Below are positions 36,876-46,845 of a DNA stretch of 64,000 nucleotides, piece after piece. The notes beneath the pieces were generated by a model that saw only the letters and a program-made list of their open reading frames with translations, was not told the origin of the DNA and ran no database searches. The DNA comes from Paenibacillus sp. S150 (GTDB lineage Bacteria; Bacillota; Bacilli; Paenibacillales; Paenibacillaceae): contig NZ_JACBYI010000001.1 of the NCBI RefSeq assembly GCF_019352175.1, positions 558,001 to 622,000 on the forward strand, written 5' to 3'. Numbering within the stretch: the stretch's first letter is position 1; each line of letters opens with the position of its first letter. Made by a program: the position numbers and the translations under genes.

Positions 36876-38180
36876 TTGCAACGCGAAATTCAAGTTAACG
36901 AAAGACTTCCTTGGGGTCCGGGCTTTTTGCTGAGTCTTCAGCATTTGTTCGCCATGTTCGGCAGCACGGTGCTTGTCCCTAACCTGTTCGGGGTAGATCC
37001 CGGCATGATCCTGCTGATGAACGGTATCGGCACACTGCTCTACATTTTGATCTGCCGCGGCAAAATCCCTGCATATCTTGGTTCAAGCTTTGCCTTTATT
37101 TCGCCGGTGCTCAGCGTGCTGGATAAACATAAGGGAGATCATCTGCATGGATATTCGCTTGCTCTCGGTGCCTTTATCATAACTGGCGTGATTTTCATTA
37201 TTGTCGCATTGATCGTCCGTTATGCCGGAACCGGCTGGATTGATGTTGTTTTTCCTCCGGCGGTTATGGGCGCTATCGTAGCAACCATCGGGCTGGAGCT
37301 GGTCCCGGTTGCGGCGCGGATGTCCGGACTCATTGCCCCTGAAGGCGTGACTGAATGGACACCGGACCCCAAAGCAATCACCCTTTCTCTGGTAACATTG
37401 GGCGTTACTGTCTTTGGCGCAGTGCTCTTCCGCGGCTTCCCCAAAATCATTCATATCCTCATCGGTATCGTGACCGGTTACATTTTAGCCTATATTATGC
37501 AAGTGGTGAACACGGAGGCAATTTCCAGCGCGCATTTCTTTTCCCACCCCACTATTGTAACCCCCTCCTTCGACTGGCAGGTTATTCTGACCATCGTCCC
37601 GGTATCGCTTGTTGTTATTGTGGAACACATCGGCCACTTGCTCGTGACAAGCAATATCGTCGGCAAAGACCTGACCAAAGATCCCGGGCTGGACCGCTCG
37701 CTGATGGGCAACGGGATTTCCACCATAATTTCCGGCTTTTTCGGCTCTACACCCAATACAACCTACGGGGAAAATATCGGAGTGATGGCGCTGACCAAAG
37801 TCTATTCGGTATATGTGATCGGCGGCGCAGCAGTAATTGCAATTCTGCTCTCGTTCTCCGGCACGTTTTCTTCTATTATTTCCAACATTCCCCAGCCTGT
37901 TATGGGCGGGGTGTCGCTCTTGCTGTTCGGCGTTATCGCCGCATCCGGCCTGCGCATCTTTGTCGAGCAGAAGGTTGATTTCTCCAAGGCAACCAACATG
38001 ATTCTGGCTACTTTGGTTCTTGTGGTCGGCATCAGCGGCATCTCGCTGACTGTCAAAGGCGTACAGCTCAAAGGCATGGCGCTTGCGACCATTGTCGGAA
38101 TGATTCTGTCCCTGCTCTTCAAATTAATCGAAGTTCTCGGTTTGTCCAACGAGCAGGACAGCGGGAAAGCTGAGCATTAA
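36876..38180 (+). CDS. Uracil permease (NCS2/UraA family)
   Basis: 434-residue uracil:proton symporter with 14 predicted membrane segments. Family motifs include LSLQHLFAMFGSTVLVP (about 19-35), the substrate region GLELVPVAARMSG, and VVIVEHIGHLLVTSNIVGKDL with the glutamate that binds uracil in UraA, then GLDRSLMGNGISTIISGFFGS. The start is TTG with GAGAAGTG upstream; no nearby ATG fits the frame. It is inserted between relA and apt, which are adjacent in Bacillus. Confidence 0.92.
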   Translation: MQREIQVNERLPWGPGFLLSLQHLFAMFGSTVLVPNLFGVDPGMILLMNGIGTLLYILICRGKIPAYLGSSFAFISPVLSVLDKHKGDHLHGYSLALGAFIITGVIFIIVALIVRYAGTGWIDVVFPPAVMGAIVATIGLELVPVAARMSGLIAPEGVTEWTPDPKAITLSLVTLGVTVFGAVLFRGFPKIIHILIGIVTGYILAYIMQVVNTEAISSAHFFSHPTIVTPSFDWQVILTIVPVSLVVIVEHIGHLLVTSNIVGKDLTKDPGLDRSLMGNGISTIISGFFGSTPNTTYGENIGVMALTKVYSVYVIGGAAVIAILLSFSGTFSSIISNIPQPVMGGVSLLLFGVIAASGLRIFVEQKVDFSKATNMILATLVLVVGISGISLTVKGVQLKGMALATIVGMILSLLFKLIEVLGLSNEQDSGKAEH

Positions 38181-38252
38181 GCAATAGATACTTAAACTTG
38201 CGGTTTACTTATAATTCATGATTTGTACAAGTGGAAAATCCTAAACAATTGC

Positions 38253-38294
38253 AAAAGCGGACTGCTGTCTTTATTCGACAGCAGTCCGCTTTTT
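38253..38294. terminator. Bidirectional terminator
   Basis: AAAAGCGGACTGCTGTC pairs perfectly with GACAGCAGTCCGCTTTT around a 7-nt loop, between the convergent uracil permease and apt genes. Confidence 0.96.
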
Positions 38295-38323
38295 ATTTCC
38301 CGGGAAAAGTTATCCGGTTGATG

Positions 38324-38842
38324 TCAGTCTTCGTAAGTAAGGAGCGAATAAACTTCAATACCGGAGAGCTTGTTGCGGCCGGCAAGCTGAGTCAATTCAA
38401 TCAGGAAAGCTGCTCCGACTACTGTGCCGCCAAGCTGTTCCACCAGGCTGACCGAAGTGGCAATGGTCCCCCCCGTTGCAAGCAGGTCGTCGGCAATAAG
38501 TACGTTCTGTCCGGGCTTGACCGCATCCGTGTGGACAGCGAGTGTGTCCTTCCCGTATTCCAGGTCATAGCCTACCTCTATAGTGTCATACGGCAGCTTG
38601 CCGCTTTTGCGGATCGGTACGAAACCGACGCCGAGGGCATAAGCCAGAGGCGCACCCACCACGAATCCGCGTGCTTCCGGTCCGGCAATTACGTCAATCT
38701 GAAGATGGGAGACCAGAGCCTTAAGCTCATCAATCGCCCGGCGGTAAGCCTCGCCGTCCTTAAGCAGAGTAGTTATATCTTTGAAGCTGATGCCCGGCTG
38801 CGGAAAATCCGGAATCACACGAATGTTGTCTTTGAAATCCAC
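38324..38842 (-). CDS. apt: Adenine phosphoribosyltransferase
   Basis: Converts adenine and PRPP to AMP. It has the PRPP loop [13 protein letters not shown] (about 120-132) and the PEARGF motif (about 56-61). A GTG start at 38842 is chosen over the longer ATG frame (38899): AGGAG lies 8 nt upstream and it gives 172 residues beginning [14 protein letters not shown], the normal length and N-terminus. It lies downstream of recJ on the minus strand. Confidence 0.95.
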   Translation of the reverse strand: MDFKDNIRVIPDFPQPGISFKDITTLLKDGEAYRRAIDELKALVSHLQIDVIAGPEARGFVVGAPLAYALGVGFVPIRKSGKLPYDTIEVGYDLEYGKDTLAVHTDAVKPGQNVLIADDLLATGGTIATSVSLVEQLGGTVVGAAFLIELTQLAGRNKLSGIEVYSLLTYED

Positions 38843-38923
38843 ATTATCATCTCCTGAAAGTTTTGTTGGCATATATTTCACTGTGTTATCTTCGTACAAA
38901 ACCTGCTGCGCAAGCAGAGAGCT

Positions 38924-41335
38924 TTATCCCACCCGGGATACGTCCCGGCGGCGGGACAGCATCCATTCCTGCAGCTCAATCCGGCTGCTCTCCATGAAAT
39001 ACCGCTCCATTTCCGCGGTCTGCCCCAATCTGACAAAATGCTGCGAAGCCGTAAGGCTCTTAGCGGCGGGCTGGATTACAAAGGTGATGGCCCCGCGGCT
39101 GCGCCGGATAAAATCAAGCTCCTCGAACACGTCCAGCATTTTGGTCAGCATCCGCATCCCCGTTGAAGACTGGCGGCTGAGCCGCAGCAGCAGCTCATGC
39201 TCAGGTATTGGAGCTGCAGCCAGCACGGCAAGTAATTTATATAACACTTTGAAATGGTCTCTTGTCGGTATCTGCAGCCGGTCGCGGCCATCCCGGATCG
39301 AATGCAGCAAGGCGATATTCTCCGCATTCGGAAATGCAGCAAGCAGCGCATCCAGCTGCTCCGGTGTCTCCGGCATATCGAGCAGGCAGAGCAAAGATGC
39401 CTGTGGCTCTTCCGTATCCCCCGGCTCAAGCTGAAGCGGGGATATCCCGGCATCTTCATCATATACCCACAGAGACATGCCCTTGAGCGCGCTCAGCGGC
39501 GACAAGCGGCTGTTCTGGAAGACCGCAGCTGTCCGGAGCGGCTGTCCGCCGCTGTAGGGCTGCAGCAGCTCCTTGAGCTGTGCAGCCTGCTTCACGGCGT
39601 CGGCAGCTCCGCGAAGATCAAAGAGCTGAGGCTTCGGCACCGCCAAATCCTGCAGCATAAGCTGCGGCTTCCGTGAGCCGTTCCACTCGTTGACCGACAG
39701 CTCTGCCAGAACATCAATCGGAGTGCCGCCCGGAAGCAATTCGGCAAGACCTCCCTTGCCGAAGGCTACCACTTCAATGGTATGGCTGCCCTGCTGGAGA
39801 ACTAGCTTCAAATGCTTGCCGTCCTGGCCCATCTTGCGGGTTTCCTTCACGGCAGCACCGCGGACAATGAATTTCGGCACCGGATTAGACATTCCAAACG
39901 GAGCCAGCCTGTCCAGTTCGAGTGCAGCCTGCAGCGACAAATCGGCAATTGCCGTTTCTTCGTCCGCTGCCGTAACGGGCAGGAAGTGCTCCGGTGTCAG
40001 CACCGTAGCGGCATAGTCGTTCAAGGCTGCCGCAAAGTCTTCCAGCCTGTCCTGATGCAGACTCATGCCGGCAGCGGCCGGATGGCCGCCGTAATGATCC
40101 ATCAAGTCTGCACAGGAGGATAATGCTGCGTAAATATCCAGGCCGGGAATGGAGCGGGCCGACCCCTTGCACATCCCTGTCTCCGGATGAATATTGAGAA
40201 TGATTACCGGGCGGTAGTACCGTTCCAGCAGCTTGGAGGCTACAATGCCCACTACTCCGACGTTCCAGCCCAATTGGGCAAGGACGATAATATCGGGCAG
40301 CTTATCGCGCTGGATCTTCAGCTCCAGCATAGCCGTGGCTTCGGCTACAATTCTCTCGACGACCAGCTGCCGTTCCTTGTTCAGCAGGTCCAGCTCACCG
40401 GCAAGCTCTTCTGCTTCATCCGGCTGCTCCGTAGTCAGCAGAGTGACCGCGCGTCCGGCATGATCCAGACGCCCGCTGGCATTGATGCGCGGCGCCATGC
40501 CAAAAGCGATGTTCACCGCACTTACCGTGTCCATCATGATTCCGCTTACTGCAAGCAAGGCGCGGATACCGGGGAACGGCGAGTTCCGCATGCTTGAGAG
40601 GCCTTTGCGCACAATGCTGCGGTTCTCATCCAGCAGCGGCATCAAGTCGGCCACCGTGCCAATGGCAGCGATCTCGCTCCATTCCCCGGGAACCTTATCC
40701 CCAAGCAGCGCCTGAGCCAGCTTATAGGCTACCCCCACTCCAGCCAATCCCTTGAAGGGATAAGGACAATCCGGCAGCTTGGGGTTGATCAAGGCATACG
40801 CCTCGGGAAGAAGCTCAGGAGGCTCATGATGATCTGTAACGATTACCTCAATCCCAAGCTCCTGCGCATAAGCAATCTGATGATATGCACTGATTCCGGT
40901 GTCTACGGTAATCACAAGCGAGACGCCCTGCTGCTTCGCCCAATCCAGCGCGTGATTGTGCAGCCCGTAGCCTTCACTTGCACGGTGGGGAATATAAATA
41001 TCAAAAGAAGCGCCCAGATAGCGCAGCAGATAGATCATCAGCGCAGTACTGGACACTCCATCCGCATCATAATCGCCATACACAAGGATATGTTCTTCTT
41101 CCTGCAATGCCTTTCGGATTCGGGGAACCGCTTCGGCCATCCCTTTAAGCAGAAAAGGGTCATGCCCATCCTGCTCTCCGCCCTCCATGAACACGAGCGC
41201 CTTGTCAGGCGTGTTCATGCCTCTCTTCACAAGCAGCGACGACAGAAGCGGGGAAACCGAAAGGCTCCGGGCCAGCTCCCGGACTTCATTGGGGTCGGCT
41301 GCAGGAGATTGCCATCTTGTTTTTGAATGCAGCAA
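38924..41335 (-). CDS. recJ: Single-stranded-DNA-specific exonuclease RecJ
   Basis: 5'-3' ssDNA exonuclease for recombination and mismatch repair. 803 residues. DHH-family motifs YGDYDADG (about 85-92), the DHH motif in VTDHHEPP (about 160) and the DHHA1-type GGHPAAAGMS (about 407) are present, with an OB-like domain and a Firmicute-type C-terminal extension (about 570-800) that has no recognised motif. The start is TTG with GAAAGG upstream. Confidence 0.95.
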   Translation of the reverse strand: MLHSKTRWQSPAADPNEVRELARSLSVSPLLSSLLVKRGMNTPDKALVFMEGGEQDGHDPFLLKGMAEAVPRIRKALQEEEHILVYGDYDADGVSSTALMIYLLRYLGASFDIYIPHRASEGYGLHNHALDWAKQQGVSLVITVDTGISAYHQIAYAQELGIEVIVTDHHEPPELLPEAYALINPKLPDCPYPFKGLAGVGVAYKLAQALLGDKVPGEWSEIAAIGTVADLMPLLDENRSIVRKGLSSMRNSPFPGIRALLAVSGIMMDTVSAVNIAFGMAPRINASGRLDHAGRAVTLLTTEQPDEAEELAGELDLLNKERQLVVERIVAEATAMLELKIQRDKLPDIIVLAQLGWNVGVVGIVASKLLERYYRPVIILNIHPETGMCKGSARSIPGLDIYAALSSCADLMDHYGGHPAAAGMSLHQDRLEDFAAALNDYAATVLTPEHFLPVTAADEETAIADLSLQAALELDRLAPFGMSNPVPKFIVRGAAVKETRKMGQDGKHLKLVLQQGSHTIEVVAFGKGGLAELLPGGTPIDVLAELSVNEWNGSRKPQLMLQDLAVPKPQLFDLRGAADAVKQAAQLKELLQPYSGGQPLRTAAVFQNSRLSPLSALKGMSLWVYDEDAGISPLQLEPGDTEEPQASLLCLLDMPETPEQLDALLAAFPNAENIALLHSIRDGRDRLQIPTRDHFKVLYKLLAVLAAAPIPEHELLLRLSRQSSTGMRMLTKMLDVFEELDFIRRSRGAITFVIQPAAKSLTASQHFVRLGQTAEMERYFMESSRIELQEWMLSRRRDVSRVG

Positions 41336-41364
41336 TAGAATTCACCTTTCTCTCCCTTTGCGGG

Positions 41365-42327
41365 CTACTGGAGCAGCGTGGGAATTTCATTGTCCACGAG
41401 CTCATGGTTGCTTTTGTAAGGATAACCCGGATCATAAGGCACGACATCCATATGCACCTCGCCAACATGCACAAAACGGTGCTGCAGCAGCTTTCTGGCG
41501 CATTCCGAAATATCCTGGGCTTCCATTACCGTAATGCGCGGATTCACACTGATTTTGACCTGCAGATTTACATACCGGCCTTGTTCCAGGGCCTGCAGAT
41601 ATTCTACACGGATAACCCCGTGCACCCGCTGAACAGTTTCAATGAAGGTGGCTGCTTCTTCGGAAGGAAGCTCTTGAAGCTTTTTGCCGTACACGGATGC
41701 TGCGATGAGTGAATAGCCTTTGCGGATAATGAAGCACCCGGTGAGCAGCGCGGCAATCGGGTCCATATACAGCAGCGGATGCCAGTTGAACGTTCCTCCG
41801 GCCATAGCCAGAGATATCCCGATAAATACAGTGATGGAGGTATATAGACTGAAGCGGTGGTTATCCGCATATGCGGCATGGCTGCCATCGCCCTTTTTTT
41901 TGAAATAACGGTAGTGGCACTGAAAAATTGCCTCTTTCACAACAATGGAGATGAGGACGGTGACAAGTGCCGCCTGTCCGGGTGCCGTCAGATGTCCTCT
42001 GGTCAGATCACGAATCGCCGAGAAGGCAATTTGCAGTCCCCCCATCAGAATCAGCACGGAAAAAAGAATGGCAATAATCGGTCTCTTATTGCTCTCCTGA
42101 TTGCGCTGTGTTGCTCTGTTCTTCTGTTTTCGCTCGGTACGCCACGGAAGCGGGAGAATCTCCGCCAGCCTGGCTGCCGCGTCCGATCCCGAATATAATG
42201 CGTCACCCATTAATGCCTTGCTGCCCGAAATATAACCAAAGCTTCCTTTGGCTACAGCCAGCACAAGATCACTGGCAACTCCGGTCCAGACAACTTTATC
42301 ACTGTGCAGCGATTGTTTGTCATTCAT
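41365..42327 (-). CDS. Cation diffusion facilitator family protein with degenerate metal site
   Basis: 320 residues from the ATG at 42327 (AAGGAGG 8 nt upstream). CDF fold: about six membrane segments, then a cytoplasmic domain from about 215 with the usual RVHGV and LQVKISVNP features. In FieF-type transporters the transport site is D/H-x3-D in TM2 and H-x3-D in TM5. Here TM2 reads Y45-S-G-S-D49 and TM5 reads N155-H-R-F-S159, so three of the four positions are changed. It may move another ion, work by another site, or act as a sensor. It lies between recJ and secF on the same strand. Confidence 0.85.
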   Translation of the reverse strand: MNDKQSLHSDKVVWTGVASDLVLAVAKGSFGYISGSKALMGDALYSGSDAAARLAEILPLPWRTERKQKNRATQRNQESNKRPIIAILFSVLILMGGLQIAFSAIRDLTRGHLTAPGQAALVTVLISIVVKEAIFQCHYRYFKKKGDGSHAAYADNHRFSLYTSITVFIGISLAMAGGTFNWHPLLYMDPIAALLTGCFIIRKGYSLIAASVYGKKLQELPSEEAATFIETVQRVHGVIRVEYLQALEQGRYVNLQVKISVNPRITVMEAQDISECARKLLQHRFVHVGEVHMDVVPYDPGYPYKSNHELVDNEIPTLLQ

Positions 42328-42399
42328 TACGAGGCCCTCCTTACCACTAGCAAGTAATCTCATGATGGCAGCTCCGTCTGACATCCCGTTCCAAAGATT

Positions 42400-42435
42400 C
42401 CGAAAAGCCGCGTCGTCTTTGACGCGGCTTTTCGG
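42400..42435 (-). terminator. Terminator of secDF
   Basis: CCGAAAAGCCGCGTC pairs perfectly with GACGCGGCTTTTCGG. It lies just after the secF stop. Confidence 0.95.
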
Positions 42436-42447
42436 GTGTGACCGGCT

Positions 42448-43350
42448 TTAGACTTTGGCCGGACTATTCTTCACAGCCGTCTTCTGGCGCTTCTTCAGCA
42501 CCAGCCAGAGCGGACTTGCAATAAAGATGGACGAGTAGGCTCCGAAGAGCAGGCCGATAACCATGGCGAGTGAGAACATTTTGATCGACTCTCCGCCCAG
42601 AACAAGCAGGAAGAAGGCCGCAACGAATACTGTAAATGCTGTGTACAGGGACCGCATAAGCGTCTGGGCCACACTTTTGTTGACCAGCGTCTTAAGATCC
42701 TCATACGTCTTCTGCTTGCCGAAGCGCAAATTCTCTCGTATCCGGTCAAAGATAACGATCGTGTCATTGATGGAGTAACCGATAATCGTAAGCACCGCTA
42801 TAATGAAGGTCAGATCGACCTCCAGACGGAAGATGGAGAAGAAGGCAACGACGATAAACGCATCATGGATGAGCGCCACAATCGCAGCCAAGGCAAACCG
42901 CCATTCAAAGCGGATACTCACATAGATGATAATCCCCAGACAAGAGATGAGCACGGCATAGATGGCGTTGCGCGCCAGCTCCTTGGCCATTTCCGTATCG
43001 ACAGTGTTGATCTCGAAGGAGGCTTGGTCATCCAGCTTCGAAATTACAGCTTTCAGTGCTTCATCCTGATCTTCATCAAGCACTTCATCATAACGGATAT
43101 TGACCCGGTTCTCGCCTAAGGTAATGGTTGGCTCATGGGAGACGCTCAGCTCATTAAGAGCGGGCTTAAGCTCCTCCAGCGTGATGTTCTTCGACAGCGC
43201 CACGTCAACATTGGAGCCTGCCTTGAAATCAACGCTGTAGTTCAGCCCCAATGTTGCCAGAAAAACCAGACCCACTATAGTAATCGCAATAGAGATGATA
43301 TAGAAATATTTACTCAGATGTACATAATCAAGCTCTTTCTTAAAGCGCAT
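42448..43350 (-). CDS. secF: Protein translocase subunit SecF
   Basis: Membrane partner of SecD that uses the proton gradient to help pull preproteins through SecYEG. About 300 residues. TM1 is about 15-35, a short periplasmic domain follows with VDFKAGSNVDV, and then five TMs with the GYSINDTIVIFDRIREN motif (about 195-210). ATG at 43350 with AAAGGAG 10 nt upstream; a GTG at 43359 is possible. The start overlaps the end of secD, so they are translationally coupled. In B. subtilis secDF is a single fused gene; here they are two. Confidence 0.95.
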   Translation of the reverse strand: MRFKKELDYVHLSKYFYIISIAITIVGLVFLATLGLNYSVDFKAGSNVDVALSKNITLEELKPALNELSVSHEPTITLGENRVNIRYDEVLDEDQDEALKAVISKLDDQASFEINTVDTEMAKELARNAIYAVLISCLGIIIYVSIRFEWRFALAAIVALIHDAFIVVAFFSIFRLEVDLTFIIAVLTIIGYSINDTIVIFDRIRENLRFGKQKTYEDLKTLVNKSVAQTLMRSLYTAFTVFVAAFFLLVLGGESIKMFSLAMVIGLLFGAYSSIFIASPLWLVLKKRQKTAVKNSPAKV

Positions 43351-44590
43351 GGATGTCACTCTCCTTTACCCCAAATTGCTTCGGCTTTTTCAGAGCGCCG
43401 GCTTTGACCAGCACGGTAAGCAGCCAATGGGCGAAATAAAGGTTTGTCACAATACTAAGCACAATTTCCACAATCAGGATCAATGCAAAGCCCTTTACCG
43501 CACCAGTTCCGAATGCGAACATTACGGCCGCCACAATAATAGTGGTTATGTTCGCGTCCATAACTGTGCGGAAGGAGGTTTTGTTGCCTGCTTTGACAGA
43601 AGACAGAATACTCTTGCCGTTGCGCATTTCTTCCCTTATCCGTTCATTGGTAATGATATTGGCATCGACCGCCATCCCTATACCGAGAATGAATGCGGCA
43701 ATACCGGGGAGAGTCAAGGTAAAGTCGGCAACGACGAACACGAAAATAAGCAGCCAGGTATGCAGGATCAGCGCGAAGCTGGCCAGAGCACCCGGCAAAC
43801 GGTACATGCCGATCATGAAGAGCAGAATAATTACCGAAGCTACAAGTCCGGCTTTGATCGTCTGATCAAGAGACTGTTTGCCCAGTGTTGCGCCTACGCT
43901 CTGGGAATACTTCTCCGTCAGCTTCAGCGGCAGCGCACCAAGGTTAATTGTATCGGCCAGTTCCCGGGCTTCATTTAAAGTATAGTTCCCGGAGATTGAG
44001 GCAGATCCGTCCGTAAGCTCTGCTCTGACAGTGGGGGCAGACAACAACTTATCATCCAGATAAATAGCCAGTTCTTGACCCAGCAGACGTTTGGTAATCT
44101 CTGCAAATTTGTCTTTATCCTTAATCTTTATGCTGATTTCAGGCTGATTCAGATTATTGCGCTGAACCTCCGCTGCTCCCTCGACAAAGTCACTGCCGAC
44201 AAGCTCAATCTTGCTGTACGTTCCTGCAGCATCGCCTTCGGCAGCACTGCGAAAGGTCAGGACTGCGGGCTCTTTCATCTTCTTGCGGACTTCGGCCTCG
44301 TCGGTAACGCCCGCGATCTTCAGGCGGATGCGGTCCGTTCCTTCTGTAGTGACCTCAGGCTCGCTTGTTCCAAGCGCATTCGCCCGCTTCTCCAGGCTTT
44401 CCGCTGTTTTTTGCAGCGAAGCACGGGATAATTCGGCTCCCGCCTCCATCGGCTCGGCGTGATACAGAATCTCGAAGCCGCCCTTCAGGTCAAGCCCCAG
44501 ACGAACCTTGTCCAGCAGCCCCGGAGTGGTGAACACCATAACCCCTGTTAATACGAGCACGGTAATAATAAAGCTCAACATTCTCTTCAT
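43340..44590 (-). CDS. secD: Protein translocase subunit SecD
   Basis: 417 residues from the ATG at 44590; a longer open frame upstream has no ribosome site. TM1 is about 5-22, then LGLDLKGGFEILYH (D1 motif), a P1 periplasmic domain (about 40-230) and five TMs with the AFILGIGMAVDANIITNERIREE motif (about 330-352) that pairs with SecF. A conserved ILSSVKAGNKTSFRT loop follows. Confidence 0.95.
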   Translation of the reverse strand: MKRMLSFIITVLVLTGVMVFTTPGLLDKVRLGLDLKGGFEILYHAEPMEAGAELSRASLQKTAESLEKRANALGTSEPEVTTEGTDRIRLKIAGVTDEAEVRKKMKEPAVLTFRSAAEGDAAGTYSKIELVGSDFVEGAAEVQRNNLNQPEISIKIKDKDKFAEITKRLLGQELAIYLDDKLLSAPTVRAELTDGSASISGNYTLNEARELADTINLGALPLKLTEKYSQSVGATLGKQSLDQTIKAGLVASVIILLFMIGMYRLPGALASFALILHTWLLIFVFVVADFTLTLPGIAAFILGIGMAVDANIITNERIREEMRNGKSILSSVKAGNKTSFRTVMDANITTIIVAAVMFAFGTGAVKGFALILIVEIVLSIVTNLYFAHWLLTVLVKAGALKKPKQFGVKESDIHAL

Positions 44591-44808
44591 GCTCTTGCTA
44601 GTTCCCCTTTCATTACTCAATATTCCTATTATAGCTACGTGCGAAATCACCGTCAATTCAGGCAGGAATGACGGAACGGTTCTCACACAAAGAAACGGCC
44701 GGCTCTGCTCAAGCGGCAAGCCATCCGTTTGTCATAGGAAATGCTGAATTGCTCTTCTCTTACTTTACCGCTTCCTGTAGCCGTTTGCAAAAGAAAATGG
44801 TTCCTTTA

Positions 44809-45060
44809 TCAGTTCAAACCGCGATAAGCGGCAATAGTCAGATAGTTCATATAACTATTGGCCTTCAATGAATAGATATCATTCACCAGCTTATGCAGGG
44901 CAGGTCTGCCTTCCTTGGCATAATTGCGGCTGACGCAATCCCAAATGTCCCTGCCCGTTACATATTCATAGCCGAGGAGCCTGAATTCCTCCGCTTTACT
45001 GCGGCACATGGCTTCGATTTCATCACTTAGCTGTTCGTAATTCCATTGTTCCGATTCCAC
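44809..45060 (-). CDS. Post-transcriptional regulator family protein (ComN-like)
   Basis: 83 residues, all helical and acidic: the pattern EEFRLLGYEYVTGRDIWDCV followed by LVNDIYSLKANSYMNYLT matches the family of B. subtilis ComN (yrzD), which affects localisation of comE mRNA. The position between spoVB and secDF is as in B. subtilis. A cellular role here is inferred from synteny. Confidence 0.82.
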   Translation of the reverse strand: MESEQWNYEQLSDEIEAMCRSKAEEFRLLGYEYVTGRDIWDCVSRNYAKEGRPALHKLVNDIYSLKANSYMNYLTIAAYRGLN

Positions 45061-45236
45061 GTGTTGACACCTCCAAAGATCGCTCGCTTATGCATGTTCA
45101 CAAGTATATATTCGACCAGACTTCCGGTCTTTCCTTCTTCCGGCTGAAAAGTTGTCACATCTAAAGCTTGTCATGGAAAAGGCCATGTGCCGCATATCAA
45201 TGTAGGAGACACTATTTTGGGAAGAAGGAGTGCCCT

Positions 45237-46835
45237 TTGAGGAAACAGAGCTTTATTCAAGGAACCTTGATTCTGTTGGCCGCAGGCATCATTAACCGGA
45301 TGCTCGGTTTTATTCCGCGAATTATTTTACCGCGTGTGATCGGCGCCGAGGGCGTGGGTCTATATCAGCTTGGTTACCCCTTTTTCATTGTACTGGTTAC
45401 CATCATTACCGGCGGAATTCCGCTGGCCATCGCCAAAATGGTCGCAGAAGCCGAGGGAGAGGGACGCCCCGGGAAATCCAGGAGGATTCTTCATAGCGGA
45501 CTGGCCCTCAGTCTCGGGCTGGGTATTTTTTTCACCATACTCGCACTGTTCGGCGCCTCTTGGGTCTCCAATGTCATTCTGACCGACAGCCGTGTCTATT
45601 ACACCTTTGTTGGCATGACACCGATGATCTCCATTGTTGCTGTTTCCGCAGTCTACAGGGGCTATTTCCAGGGCAGACAGAACATGATTCCCTCCGCGCT
45701 GTCCTCGGTGCTGGAATCGGTCATCAGGATTGTGTTCATGCTCTGGTTCTCCTGGATGCTGCTTCCGCGGGGAATTGCCTACGCGGCGGCTGGAGCCATG
45801 CTGGGAGTAACGATCGGAGAGATTGTCGGCATGCTGGCGCTCTTATGGCAATATTATTTTATCGTAAAAAAGGACAAGAACGCGGGCTTATCCCCTTCAG
45901 CAGACACCCCCGCCCTTGTACCGGACAATCAGCCGGAGCCCGGTCCTTCCCCCAAGGAGCTTTCCATTTTGCAGCGGCTGATCAGCATCTCTGTTCCCGT
46001 TACTGCCGGACGGCTGGTGGGGTCCTTCTCCTATCTGCTGGAATCCATTATCACTGCCCGCAGCCTGGCCCTTGCCGGAATCGCCACAGCCGTATCCACT
46101 GCACAATACGGTTCTCTCCAGGGGATGGTCATTCCCTTGCTGATGCTGCCTGGGGTGCTCAGCTCTTCACTCGCTGTATCGCTCGTGCCTTCCTTGTCGG
46201 AGGCTGCGGCACGCCATGATCTGCCCGCGATTCACAAAAGAATGCACCAGGCGCTGCGCCTCGCGATGGTAACCGGCGCTCCGTTTGCTGCGGTTATGTA
46301 CATTTTTGCCGTACCGCTCTGCACTCTGATGTACGGCAGCCCCGACACCGCACCAATGCTGCGGATGATGGCGCCTTTCGGATTGTTTTTATATGTCCAA
46401 GCACCCCTGCAGGCAGCCCTCCAGGCCATGGACCGCCCGGGCAGGGCGCTGATCAACACACTGATTGGGGCGGTCGTCAAAATCCTGCTAATACTTGCGC
46501 TGGCCTCACAGCCGGAATATGGAATCTACGGCGCGATTATCGCGATTATCGTCAACAGCATCATGGTGACTCTTCTTCACGGCTTCAGTGTGGTCAAGCT
46601 GATCTCTCTGTCGGTGAGAATCGCCGACCCGCTCAAAACAATTGCGGCGATGATCATCATGGCTGCCGGGATGTCCTATATCTACACCTCTGTGCCAATC
46701 GCCAAAGCACAGTGGGCGCAATTCCTGTTCGCCGCCGGCAGCGGAATGGCGCTGTACTTCGGGATCTGCCTGCTATCCGGCTTAATCTCCATACGCGATC
46801 TGGACCGGGTGCCGTTTATTAAAAAATGGCGCTGA
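45237..46835 (+). CDS. spoVB: Stage V sporulation protein B-like MOP-superfamily flippase
   Basis: 532-residue polytopic protein (about 14 TMs) of the MVF/polysaccharide-transporter group. SpoVB is needed for spore cortex synthesis and is thought to flip a peptidoglycan or lipid precursor. The N-terminus (KQSFIQGTLILLAAGIINR, then GFIPRIILPRVIGAEGVGLY) is diagnostic. Loop 6-7 is a Pro/Asp-rich linker (about 225-250). The TTG at 45237 is chosen because AAGGAG lies 6 nt upstream; the frame is open back to 45168. Sporulation genes of this type usually need sigma-E; no promoter was assigned. Confidence 0.92.
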   Translation: MRKQSFIQGTLILLAAGIINRMLGFIPRIILPRVIGAEGVGLYQLGYPFFIVLVTIITGGIPLAIAKMVAEAEGEGRPGKSRRILHSGLALSLGLGIFFTILALFGASWVSNVILTDSRVYYTFVGMTPMISIVAVSAVYRGYFQGRQNMIPSALSSVLESVIRIVFMLWFSWMLLPRGIAYAAAGAMLGVTIGEIVGMLALLWQYYFIVKKDKNAGLSPSADTPALVPDNQPEPGPSPKELSILQRLISISVPVTAGRLVGSFSYLLESIITARSLALAGIATAVSTAQYGSLQGMVIPLLMLPGVLSSSLAVSLVPSLSEAAARHDLPAIHKRMHQALRLAMVTGAPFAAVMYIFAVPLCTLMYGSPDTAPMLRMMAPFGLFLYVQAPLQAALQAMDRPGRALINTLIGAVVKILLILALASQPEYGIYGAIIAIIVNSIMVTLLHGFSVVKLISLSVRIADPLKTIAAMIIMAAGMSYIYTSVPIAKAQWAQFLFAAGSGMALYFGICLLSGLISIRDLDRVPFIKKWR

Positions 46836-46845
46836 AGCCCTTGGT

